DNA of 6,960 bases from Lentzea sp. (lineage in GTDB: Bacteria; Actinomycetota; Actinomycetes; Mycobacteriales; Pseudonocardiaceae), in contig JASLAV010001038.1 in assembly GCA_030146905.1 (NCBI GenBank), positions 1 through 6,960 of the forward strand, given 5' to 3'. Below, in pieces: positions 1-5,804 of the stretch. The notes beneath the pieces were generated by a model, which did no database searches, was not told the origin of the DNA, and worked only from the letters and a program-made list of their open reading frames with translations. Made by a program: the position numbers and the translations under genes. Every line of letters starts with the position of its first letter. Positions within the stretch are counted from its first letter, which is position 1.

Positions 1-1952
1 TGGTCCACGACCTCGACGCCGAGCTTCTCGGCCTTCGTCAGCTTGCTCGCGCCGACGCCCTCGCCCGTGATCAGCATGTCCGTGGTCGCCGACACCGAGG
101 AGGCCGCGGTGGCTCCCGCGCGTTCGCACATCTTCTGGAACGTCGGGCGCGTCACCTTCTCGCCGGAGCGCGGGTCGCTGATGGAGCCGGTGATGACGAC
201 CGACTTGCCCTCCAAGGGCGCGCCGGCCACCACGACCGGGGGCAGGTCCTCCTCGCGGACGTCGAGTGAGACGCCGCGGGCGCGCAGGCGTTCGATCTCC
301 GGGCGCAGGCGGGCCAGGTGGTGGTTCAGGGACTCGGCGACCTTCTGGCCGATGTCCTCCACGGCGACGAGCTTCTCCACGCCCGCGTCGGCCACCTCTT
401 CCAGGGAACCGAAACCGGCGCGGCACAGGCGGGCCGCCGTGCCTTCGGAGGCCATCGGGATCGAGAGGCCGATCAGGGCTCTGCGCAGGCCTACGGAGCG
501 GCTGCGATCGATGGACTCGATCATGCGGGTCGCCGAGACCTCGCCGACGCGGTCGAACTCCAGCAGGCGTTCCTTGGTGAGCGTGTAGAAGTCCGACGGG
601 TTGACGAGGTCGCCGGTCTCGGCGAGGCGTTCGATCCACACCTGGCCGATGGCGTCGATGTCGGCCGCCGCGCGCGACGACCAGTGGATCAGGCGGCGCA
701 CGGTCTGGGCCGGGCAGGCGGAGTTCGTGCAGAACAGCTCACGGCTGTTGCCCTGCTCGGTCAGCGGCTGCGCGCACGACGGGCACTGCGAGGGCGGGAC
801 GATCTCGCGTTCGGCACCCGTGCGCTTCGACTCGTCCAGCACGCCCGCGACGAACGGGATCACGTCGCCCGCGCGGCGCACGAGCACGGTGTCACCGATC
901 TTGATGCCCCGCGAGCGGATGACCTCCTGGTTGGCCAGGGTCGCGCGGGTGACGGTGGTGCCGCCGACGAAGACCGGCTCCAGCCAGGCGACCGGTGCGA
1001 TCTTGCCGGTCTTGCCCACGTCCCAGACGACGTCCATCAGAACCGTCGTCTTCTCCTCCGCGGCGAACTTGTAGGCGATGGCACCGCGCGGGGACGACGA
1101 GCGGGTGCCTGCGGCGGCGAACGCGTCGCGGTTGGCCAGGCGCAGCACGGCGCCGTCGAGGTCGTAGTCCAGCGAGTTGCGGGCCGTCTCGATCCCGCTG
1201 ATCAGCTCCTGCGCCTCCGCCGCGGTGGAGCAGTGCCTCATCTCCGCCACGCTGAAGCCGAGCTTGCGCAGACCGGCGTCCAGGTCGGAGTCCGCGCTCT
1301 CCGGTTCGGTCGTCAGGTCGAACGCGAAGAACTGCATGCGCCTGCCCTCGACCGCCTTCGGGTCCTTGGCGCGCAACGTGCCGGCGGCGGCGTTGCGGGG
1401 GTTGATCAACGGCTTGTCCGGGTGCGCCTTGTTGTAGGCGTCGAAGGTCGAGCGCAGCATCACGCACTCGCCGCGCACCTCGACGCGGCCGGGCGCGTCC
1501 ACCTTGTCCGGCACGCCGTCGCACAACGCGCGCGTCAGGAACGTGACGTCGTCGCCCGTCGTGCCGTCGCCACGGGTCACGGCGCGCGCCAGCCGCCCGT
1601 TCTCGTACACCAGCGCGAGGGACAGACCGTCCAGCTTCGGCATGACGACCACCGGCTGGCCGGGGAACCGGGCGAAGAACGACTCGACCTGCTCGGGCTT
1701 GTTCGCCTTTTCGAGTGACAGCATCGGCCGTGAGTGCCGCACCGGCGCGTGCAGCACCGACGGCGCACCCACGTGGTCCAGCGGGTTGTCCTCCGGCGCC
1801 AGCTCCGGGTGCTCGGCGATCAGCGCGCGGAACTCGTCCTCGATCGCGTCGTACTCGGCGTCCGCCACGAGCGGCTCGCCCTGGTAGTACGCGTCGCGCA
1901 GCTCGACGATCCTCGCGGCGAGTTCCTGAACCCTGTCCCCAGCAGCACTCAT
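1..1952 (-). CDS. ligA: NAD+-dependent DNA ligase, LigA family, divergent; C-terminus cut by window edge
   Basis: Seals nicks in duplex DNA using NAD+ as AMP donor. 650 codons are visible from the ATG at 1952-1950, without stop or frameshift; family members are about 670-730 aa, so a few tens of residues lie beyond the left edge. Seen in order: domain Ia (YY at 22-23, AEYD at 32-35), nucleotidyltransferase motif PKLDG with Lys106 as the expected adenylated residue, RGDG, VRGE (Glu162), NPRNAAAGTLR, motif IV DGAVLRL (266-272), motif V AYKF (Lys295), OB-fold, a four-Cys zinc finger (C390, C393, C408, C413), a helix-hairpin-helix region, and a BRCT domain from about residue 579. Unusual: Met104 stands where LigA normally has Glu two residues before the catalytic Lys, Arg271 replaces the motif IV Lys, and the usual RHVG-type HhH segment reads IPMASEG. 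The LigA family is certain; I infer a second, specialised paralogue. No Shine-Dalgarno precedes the ATG, so translation may be leaderless. Confidence 0.95.
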   Translation of the reverse strand, partial: MSAAGDRVQELAARIVELRDAYYQGEPLVADAEYDAIEDEFRALIAEHPELAPEDNPLDHVGAPSVLHAPVRHSRPMLSLEKANKPEQVESFFARFPGQPVVVMPKLDGLSLALVYENGRLARAVTRGDGTTGDDVTFLTRALCDGVPDKVDAPGRVEVRGECVMLRSTFDAYNKAHPDKPLINPRNAAAGTLRAKDPKAVEGRRMQFFAFDLTTEPESADSDLDAGLRKLGFSVAEMRHCSTAAEAQELISGIETARNSLDYDLDGAVLRLANRDAFAAAGTRSSSPRGAIAYKFAAEEKTTVLMDVVWDVGKTGKIAPVAWLEPVFVGGTTVTRATLANQEVIRSRGIKIGDTVLVRRAGDVIPFVAGVLDESKRTGAEREIVPPSQCPSCAQPLTEQGNSRELFCTNSACPAQTVRRLIHWSSRAAADIDAIGQVWIERLAETGDLVNPSDFYTLTKERLLEFDRVGEVSATRMIESIDRSRSVGLRRALIGLSIPMASEGTAARLCRAGFGSLEEVADAGVEKLVAVEDIGQKVAESLNHHLARLRPEIERLRARGVSLDVREEDLPPVVVAGAPLEGKSVVITGSISDPRSGEKVTRPTFQKMCERAGATAASSVSATTDMLITGEGVGASKLTKAEKLGVEVVD

Positions 1953-1959
1953 GACGGGG

Positions 1960-1965
1960 ACGTTA
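1960..1965 (-). promoter_or_regulatory. Candidate -10 hexamer for leaderless ligA transcript
   Basis: Read on the minus strand the hexamer is TAACGT, matching the actinobacterial TANNNT pattern. It ends seven bases before the ligA ATG, which would place the transcription start at or next to the start codon. No convincing -35 box lies 16-19 bases upstream and no purine-rich ribosome binding site is present, so this is a weak call supported mainly by its spacing. Confidence 0.35.
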
Positions 1966-2065
1966 CCCGGCACCCCTGACAATTTCGCGCAGCCGCGATC
2001 GAGCACCGCTCAAGCCGCGGTGTGCTGGGCGGAACTCACACCGTCCACTGTGTAGTGCGCGCCAG

Positions 2066-2134
2066 GGCGTGTCCCGTGAGTCCGTTCGATGAGAGTCACG
2101 GTCGAGAGACCCGGAGGCGGTGCCGGGACACGCC
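2066..2134. repeat. 11-bp perfect inverted repeat with internal small hairpins
   Basis: The left arm GGCGTGTCCCG (2066-2076) is exactly complementary to CGGGACACGCC (2124-2134), with 47 bases between. The right arm touches the stop codon of the 76-aa gene. Smaller stems fall within the span: CCGTGA/TCACGG (2074-2079 with 2096-2101), GGTC-GAGA-GACC (2100-2111) and CCCGG/CCGGG (2110-2114 with 2123-2127). Some of these share bases with the long stem, so they would be alternatives to it. There is no U tract, so it is not a standard intrinsic terminator. It could be a factor-assisted terminator for the small gene, a structured leader before ligA, or a protein site. The rest of the ligA/small-gene gap (1953-2133) shows no gene. 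Confidence 0.5.
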
Positions 2135-2364
2135 TAGTCGCGCGGCCCCCGCAACGTCAGCACCACCCGCAGGACGTGCTCGACGGCGGCCGGGAACAAC
2201 GCTCCCCGCAGCTCGTCGCGGTGCGCGAGCGTCAGCCCGGCGAACTCCACCATGCGCTCCGGCCCCACGCGGCGGACCACGAGCGCGGCGACCTCCTCCA
2301 GGTCGAGACCGGGGTTGTCGAGGCGGGTCAGCGCGAACTCGACGATCAGCTCCTCATCGGTCAC
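2134..2364 (-). CDS. Small hypothetical protein, 76 aa
   Basis: I do not recognise this protein. The GTG start at 2364 is chosen because GGAGG lies upstream with a six-base gap, better than the ATG 33 bases earlier, which would add residues of no clear character. The product is acidic at the N-terminus (TDEELIVEFALTRL), predicted mostly helical, and carries no Cys, signal peptide or transmembrane segment. Its C-terminal half (residues about 38-70) alternates hydrophobic and charged residues, as in a small helical bundle. It lies between ligA (same strand, 181 bases downstream) and the divergent ammonia-lyase gene. Co-transcription with ligA is possible but the inverted repeat lies between them. 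It is a gene rather than a shadow because of the strong ribosome binding site and balanced amino-acid composition. Confidence 0.7.
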   Translation of the reverse strand: MTDEELIVEFALTRLDNPGLDLEEVAALVVRRVGPERMVEFAGLTLAHRDELRGALFPAAVEHVLRVVLTLRGPRD

Positions 2365-2370
2365 CGGCCA

Positions 2371-2375
2371 CCTCC
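2371..2375 (-). promoter_or_regulatory. Ribosome binding site of the 76-aa gene
   Basis: GGAGG on the minus strand, six bases before the GTG start at 2364. It decides the start of the small gene and is one of the few strong Shine-Dalgarno sequences in the window. Confidence 0.75.
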
Positions 2376-2420
2376 GCGATTCGTCGAATTCTCCCACCGG
2401 TACGTGTCAGGAACGTGCGC

Positions 2421-2450
2421 TGGACCGATGATCCGCGCCACCCGCACTCT
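2421..2450 (+). promoter_or_regulatory. Weak candidate promoter for the ammonia-lyase/M20 pair
   Basis: TGGACC (2421-2426) and CACTCT (2445-2450) are separated by 18 bases, and CACTCT ends seven bases before the ATG at 2458. Both boxes match consensus poorly. The case rests on the lack of any Shine-Dalgarno in front of the candidate starts and on spacing like that of other gene heads here. If the true start were the ATG at 2428, this element would lie largely inside the gene. Confidence 0.25.
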
Positions 2451-2457
2451 GTTCCGC

Positions 2458-3435
2458 ATGATGTTCTCGCAGCCAGAAGCCCGCGACTGGACGTGCCCGC
2501 CCGCGCCCACCGAGGTGCGGGAGTTCCACGCACGACTGCCCGAGTACGCGCCGACACCGCTGACGGAGGTCCCCGCCCTCGCGGCGGAGCTCGGGATCGG
2601 CCGCCTGTTCGTCAAGGACGAATCCTCCCGCCTCGGTCTGCCCGCTTTCAAGGCTCTCGGCGCGTCTTGGGCCGTTCACCGCGTCCTCTCCGGCCGAACC
2701 GGGCAGGTCACCCTCACCACCGCGACCGACGGCAACCACGGCCGCGCGGTCGCACGCATGGCGCGGTTGCGCGGCCAACGCGCGCACGTCTTCGTGCCGG
2801 CCACCGTGCCCTCACCGGCGATCGACGCCATCAGGCAGGAGAACGCCCAGGTCACCGTGGTCGACGGCACCTACGACGACGCGGTCCGCATGGCAGCGGA
2901 AGCGGACGGGCTCCTCGTCCAGGACATGGGCTGGCCGGGGTACGAAGAGGTGCCGTCCTGGATCGTCGAGGGCTACAGCACGCTCTGCCACGAGGTCGAC
3001 GAGCAGCTCGACGGCGAACCGGACCTGGTCGTCTTCCCGGTCGGCGTCGGCTCGTTCGCCCAGGCCGTGATCACCCACTACCGCAGCCGCGGGTCCGGCA
3101 CCCGGCTGCTCTCGGTCGAACCCGACACCGCCGCCTGCGTCCTGGAGAGCCTGCGGGCGGGCGAGCTCGGCACCATCCCCACCGGTGACACGATCATGGC
3201 CGGGCTCAACTGCGGCACGCCGTCCGCCACGGCGTGGCCGTTCCTGCGCCGCGGTCTGGACGCCGCCGTGGCCGTCTCCGACGCCGAATGCACCAGCGCC
3301 ATGGCCGACCTCCACGCCCTCGGCGTCCACTCCGGACCGTGCGGCGCCGCGCCGCTCGCCGGGCTGCGCGCCGCCCGTGAGGAGCTCGGCGACCTCGCCA
3401 CCGTCGTGATCATCAGCACCGAAGGACGCCCGTGA
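2458..3435 (+). CDS. dpaL: Diaminopropionate ammonia-lyase, short form (PLP-dependent)
   Basis: Expected to convert 2,3-diaminopropionate to pyruvate and two ammonia in the cytoplasm. It is a fold-type II PLP enzyme: DESSRLGLPAFKALG carries the Schiff-base Lys65, ATDGNHG has Asp91, QDMGWPGY has Asp156, VGVGS (195-199) binds the PLP phosphate, and MAGLNCGTP, SGPCGAA and the terminal IISTEG follow. These match E. coli YgeX block by block, and Lys65, Asp91 and Asp156 align with its Lys77, Asp120 and Asp189. At 325 aa it is shorter than YgeX (about 398 aa): it lacks the insert between the Lys and the DGNHG motif and stops just after STEG. The start at 2458 gives the N-terminus (FSQPEARDW) I expect for actinobacterial homologues; ATGs at 2428 and 2461 are alternatives. 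The stop overlaps the next start by four bases. A threonine dehydratase/synthase relative is less likely given the motifs. Confidence 0.88.
   Translation: MMFSQPEARDWTCPPAPTEVREFHARLPEYAPTPLTEVPALAAELGIGRLFVKDESSRLGLPAFKALGASWAVHRVLSGRTGQVTLTTATDGNHGRAVARMARLRGQRAHVFVPATVPSPAIDAIRQENAQVTVVDGTYDDAVRMAAEADGLLVQDMGWPGYEEVPSWIVEGYSTLCHEVDEQLDGEPDLVVFPVGVGSFAQAVITHYRSRGSGTRLLSVEPDTAACVLESLRAGELGTIPTGDTIMAGLNCGTPSATAWPFLRRGLDAAVAVSDAECTSAMADLHALGVHSGPCGAAPLAGLRAAREELGDLATVVIISTEGRP
3422..3426 (+). promoter_or_regulatory. Ribosome binding site of the M20 hydrolase gene
   Basis: AAGGA lies inside the end of the ammonia-lyase gene, five bases before the GTG at 3432. With the GTGA overlap it supports GTG as the start and suggests coupled translation of the two enzymes. 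Confidence 0.7.
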
Positions 3436-4547
3436 ACCCACGTGACCTGCTCGCCCGGCTCATCACCATCGACTCGGTCAACCCCGACCTCGTCCCCGGC
3501 GGCAACGGCGAACGCGAGATCGCCGACTTCTGCGCCGGCTGGTTCACCGCACGCGGCTTCGAGGTCCACCGCCTGGAACGACGGCCCGGCAGGCCCTCGC
3601 TCGTCGCCGTCAGGAAGGGCAGCGGCGGCGGCAGGTCGTTGATGCTCAACGGCCACGTCGACACGGTCGGCACCGCCGGCTACGACGGCGACCCGCTGAA
3701 GCCGGAGATCAGGGACGGCAAGATGTTCGGCCGCGGCACGTTCGACATGAAGGGCGGCGTGGCGGCGATGATGGTCGCGGCGGCGAGAGCGGAGAACCTG
3801 CGTGGCGACGTCATCGTCGCGTGCGTCGCCGACGAGGAGCACGGCAGCTCCGGCACAGCGGAGGTGCTCGACAGCTTCACCGCCGACGCCGCCATCGTCA
3901 CCGAGCCGAGCCACCTCGAAGTCACGCTGGCGCACAAGGGTTTCGTGTGGTTCGACGTGGAGATCGAGGGCAGGGCCGCCCACGGCTCACGGCCGGAGCT
4001 GGGCGTGGACGCGATCGCCAAGGCCGGTCACTTCCTCGTCGCACTGGAGCGGCTGGGCCACGACCTCGCCACCGGCCCGCGACACCCCCTCCTCGGCACC
4101 GGAACGGTCCACGCCTCGCTGATCAGCGGCGGCGAGGAGGCCTCGACCTACCCGTCGAGCTGCCGGATCACCCTCGAACGCCGCACCGTCCCCGGCGAGT
4201 CCCCGCGGCACGCCGAGGACGAGCTCACGGCCGTCCTCGACCACCTCCGGCGCACCGTCCCGGACTTCCGCGCGACGCTCACCTGCGGCCTCGCCAGGGA
4301 CCCGTTCGAGGCCGACGGGGACGCGGAGATCGTCCGCACCCTCGTCGCGAACCTCGGCGCGCCGCCGGTGATCAGGGCAGAGCCGTTCTGGACCGACTGC
4401 GCGCTGCTCGACGGGGCCGGCATCCCGTGCCTGCTGTTCGGGGCCGACGGCGCGGGGGCCCACGCCGCGACCGAGTACGTCGACCTCGCCTCGCTCGACC
4501 GGCTCACCGACGTCCTGACCAGCACGATCACCGACTTCTGCGGCTGA
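3432..4547 (+). CDS. M20-family metallohydrolase (ArgE/DapE/YgeY-like)
   Basis: A 371-aa di-zinc amidohydrolase of the ArgE/DapE/acetylornithine deacetylase superfamily, likely cleaving an N-acyl or peptide bond of an amino-acid derivative in the cytoplasm. The metal centre is complete: NGHVDTV (His75, Asp77), GRGTFDMKGG (bridging Asp105), DEEHGSSG (Glu135 as general base, Glu136 as ligand), TEPSHL (Glu158) and GAHAATEYV (His344). His184 in AAHGSRPE marks the lid/dimerisation domain inserted at about residues 165-285. There is no signal peptide. It follows the ammonia-lyase with a GTGA overlap and its own Shine-Dalgarno. In E. coli, ygeX and ygeY are neighbours in the same way, so I infer that this enzyme releases or processes the substrate of the lyase, perhaps an N-acylated or peptide-bound diaminopropionate. 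The exact substrate cannot be read from the sequence. Confidence 0.9.
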   Translation: MNPRDLLARLITIDSVNPDLVPGGNGEREIADFCAGWFTARGFEVHRLERRPGRPSLVAVRKGSGGGRSLMLNGHVDTVGTAGYDGDPLKPEIRDGKMFGRGTFDMKGGVAAMMVAAARAENLRGDVIVACVADEEHGSSGTAEVLDSFTADAAIVTEPSHLEVTLAHKGFVWFDVEIEGRAAHGSRPELGVDAIAKAGHFLVALERLGHDLATGPRHPLLGTGTVHASLISGGEEASTYPSSCRITLERRTVPGESPRHAEDELTAVLDHLRRTVPDFRATLTCGLARDPFEADGDAEIVRTLVANLGAPPVIRAEPFWTDCALLDGAGIPCLLFGADGAGAHAATEYVDLASLDRLTDVLTSTITDFCG

Positions 4548-4557
4548 GGAAAAACGC

Positions 4558-4932
4558 TCAGGGGGCGAGTGCGCGCTTGAAGTCGGGGCACTCGACCAGC
4601 GGCTCGTGGGTGCAGGTCGCGGCGTGGTCGAGGCTGTCGCGCATCCGCCGCAGGCGGTCGATGTCCTCGTCGAGCTGCCGGGCCTTCTCCGCCATCCTGG
4701 CGCGCACCGCCGCGTCACCGGGCATCGCGACCAGGAACCGGCTGATCTCGGCGATGGTGAACCCCGCCCGGCGAGCGCAGGTGATCATCGTCAGCCGGTG
4801 CAGCACCTCGGGGTCGTAGGTGCGGCGCAGCCCGTTGCGGCCGCTCGGGGAGAGCAGACCCTTCTTCTCGTAGAACCGGAGGGCCGACGGTGCCAGCCCC
4901 GTCTTCTCCGCGACCTCGGCGATGTCCAGCAC
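4558..4932 (-). CDS. MerR-family transcriptional regulator
   Basis: A 124-aa DNA-binding regulator. Residues 3-27 (DIAEVAEKTGLAPSALRFYEKKGLL) are the MerR winged-helix HTH, followed by wing residues (GRNGLRRTY) and a dimerising coiled coil (about 75-103). The C-terminus has Cys107, His109 and Cys115 in a C-x-H-x5-C-P pattern, plus Cys52 in the HTH domain. The tail is not the SoxR iron-sulfur or CueR metal-loop signature, so the effector is unknown; thiol or metal sensing is possible. The GTG at 4932 is chosen because the MerR fold starts there and TACTCT lies seven bases upstream; the longer reading would need a TTG inside the palindrome. It is divergent from the hydrolase gene, with the operator between them, and its stop is ten bases from the convergent M20 gene with no clear terminator. 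Confidence 0.92.
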   Translation of the reverse strand: MLDIAEVAEKTGLAPSALRFYEKKGLLSPSGRNGLRRTYDPEVLHRLTMITCARRAGFTIAEISRFLVAMPGDAAVRARMAEKARQLDEDIDRLRRMRDSLDHAATCTHEPLVECPDFKRALAP

Positions 4933-4939
4933 GGTCCCG

Positions 4940-4971
4940 AGAGTAGGCCCTTGACTTGAACCGCGCTTCAA
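4940..4971 (-). promoter_or_regulatory. Candidate merR promoter (leaderless)
   Basis: On the minus strand TTGAAG (4971-4966) and TACTCT (4945-4940) are separated by 20 bases, and the -10 ends seven bases before the merR GTG. The -35 box falls inside the palindrome, so bound MerR could repress its own gene. No Shine-Dalgarno is present. Confidence 0.5.
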
Positions 4972-4981
4972 GTCGCACGAT
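4951..4981 (+). promoter_or_regulatory. MerR-type promoter for the hydrolase-nadK-GNAT operon
   Basis: TTGACT (4951-4956) is a near-consensus -35. CACGAT (4976-4981) follows after a 19-base spacer, longer than the usual 17, which is the hallmark of promoters that MerR-family activators untwist. The palindrome occupies most of the spacer. The -10 ends seven bases before the ATG at 4989, so the transcript should start at or beside the start codon. The -10 itself is weak, as expected of an activator-dependent promoter. Confidence 0.6.
4953..4974. promoter_or_regulatory. Palindromic operator, probably bound by the adjacent MerR regulator
   Basis: A perfect inverted repeat: GACTTGAA (4953-4960), six-base centre CCGCGC, TTCAAGTC (4967-4974). 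It lies between two divergent genes, one of them a MerR regulator, and between the -35 and -10 of the rightward promoter. A/T-rich arms stand out in this GC-rich setting. Binding by this regulator is inferred from position and geometry. Confidence 0.75.
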
Positions 4982-4988
4982 CACCGCC

Positions 4989-5783
4989 ATGCGGATCCAC
5001 CACCTGAACTGCGGTTCCATGCGCCGGCTCACCCCCACGTACGAGGGTCTGCCGAGCGCAGCGGCCGTGAACCACTGCCTGCTGGCCGAGACGGACGACG
5101 GGCTCGTCCTCGTGGAGACCGGACTGGGGCTCGGCGACGTCCGCGACCCCCGGGGAACCCTCGACGCGGCTTGGACGGAGATGGTCGAACCAGCGCTCGA
5201 AGAAGAAGAGACCGCCATCCGCCAGGTCGAACGCATGGGCTTCGATCCGGCAGACGTCCGGCACGTCGTCGTCACGCACCTCGACGTCGACCACTGCGGA
5301 GGCCTCCCCGACTTCCCTCACGCCACGGTCCACGTCCTCGCCGCAGAGCTCGAAGCAGCCGTGCGGGAAGCCCCGAGCCGCCGCTACCGCCCGGCCCATT
5401 GGGCGCACGGTCCACAGTGGCGCACCTACGAGTCCACGAACGACCGTTGGTTCGGGCTCGACGCCATCCGGCCGGAGGGCCTGCCCGAGGAGTTCAGGCT
5501 GGTCCCGTTGAGCGGCCACACGGCGGGCCACACCGGTGTCGCGGTGCACAACGGCGACACGTGGCTCCTGCACTGCGGCGACGCCTACTACTACCACCGG
5601 GAACTGGACGAAGATCCCGAACCGCACCCCGTGCTCGACATGGTCCAGACGAGGTCCGAAGTCGACCACGACAAGAGAGTCGGCACGCAGGCGGCGCTCC
5701 GCACCCTCGCACGCGACCACATCGGCGAGGTCACGCTCTTCAGCGCACACGACCCGTGGGAATTCGGCAGACTGACGAGGTGA
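4989..5783 (+). CDS. Metallo-beta-lactamase-fold hydrolase (lactonase-like), variant metal motif
   Basis: A 264-aa MBL-fold hydrolase without signal peptide. Visible metal motifs are THLDVDH (His97, Asp99, Asp101, His102), SGHTAGHTG (His177 as likely ligand, His181), HCGDAYY (Asp198 bridging) and SAHDPWEF (His254). The family motif is HxHxDH; here the second His is Asp99, so the site-1 metal has an unusual ligand set. Overall form, with a short N-terminal strand pair, the aromatic YYY after the bridging Asp and the late His, resembles AHL-lactonase-like and other small-molecule hydrolases rather than beta-lactamases or glyoxalase II. The substrate is unknown. The ATG at 4989 is used because conserved sequence begins there and the promoter places the transcript start beside it; an upstream in-frame ATG is absent. 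It is first in a likely operon with nadK 21 bases downstream, under the divergent MerR regulator. Confidence 0.88.
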   Translation: MRIHHLNCGSMRRLTPTYEGLPSAAAVNHCLLAETDDGLVLVETGLGLGDVRDPRGTLDAAWTEMVEPALEEEETAIRQVERMGFDPADVRHVVVTHLDVDHCGGLPDFPHATVHVLAAELEAAVREAPSRRYRPAHWAHGPQWRTYESTNDRWFGLDAIRPEGLPEEFRLVPLSGHTAGHTGVAVHNGDTWLLHCGDAYYYHRELDEDPEPHPVLDMVQTRSEVDHDKRVGTQAALRTLARDHIGEVTLFSAHDPWEFGRLTR

Positions 5784-5790
5784 CTCGATC

Positions 5791-5795
5791 GAGGA
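5791..5795 (+). promoter_or_regulatory. Ribosome binding site of nadK
   Basis: GAGGA, nine bases before the GTG at 5805 and within the 21-base gap after the hydrolase stop. It supports GTG as the start and translation from a shared transcript. Confidence 0.65.
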
Positions 5796-5804
5796 CGAAC
5801 TGAC

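Noticed and set aside
318..1718. Long plus-strand open frame (466 codons) opposite the ligase
   Set aside because: It is antisense to a clearly conserved DNA ligase. Its translation is rich in Arg, Ala, Gly and Val with no domain, as expected of a GC-driven shadow frame.
2002..2026. Possible hairpin CACCGC/GCGGTG with a bulge, upstream of ligA
   Set aside because: Only six contiguous pairs in very GC-rich DNA, so chance is likely; not followed by a U tract in either direction.
2089..2457. N-terminal extension of the lyase frame upstream to an ATG at 2089
   Set aside because: The added residues are low-complexity, cover the small gene on the other strand, and do not resemble the start of lyase homologues.
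2022..3188. Plus-strand 388-codon frame overlapping the ammonia-lyase
   Set aside because: It runs out of frame with the lyase and is dominated by Arg, Pro and Gly; the lyase frame carries all the PLP-enzyme motifs.
4548..4557. Terminator between the convergent M20 and merR genes
   Set aside because: The gap is only ten bases (including GGAAAAACGC) and no stem forms around it; the two transcripts probably overlap or end by other means.
4933..4971. Extended merR start at a TTG (4971)
   Set aside because: It would put coding sequence through the palindrome and add residues before the MerR fold; the GTG at 4932 fits both the fold and the promoter.
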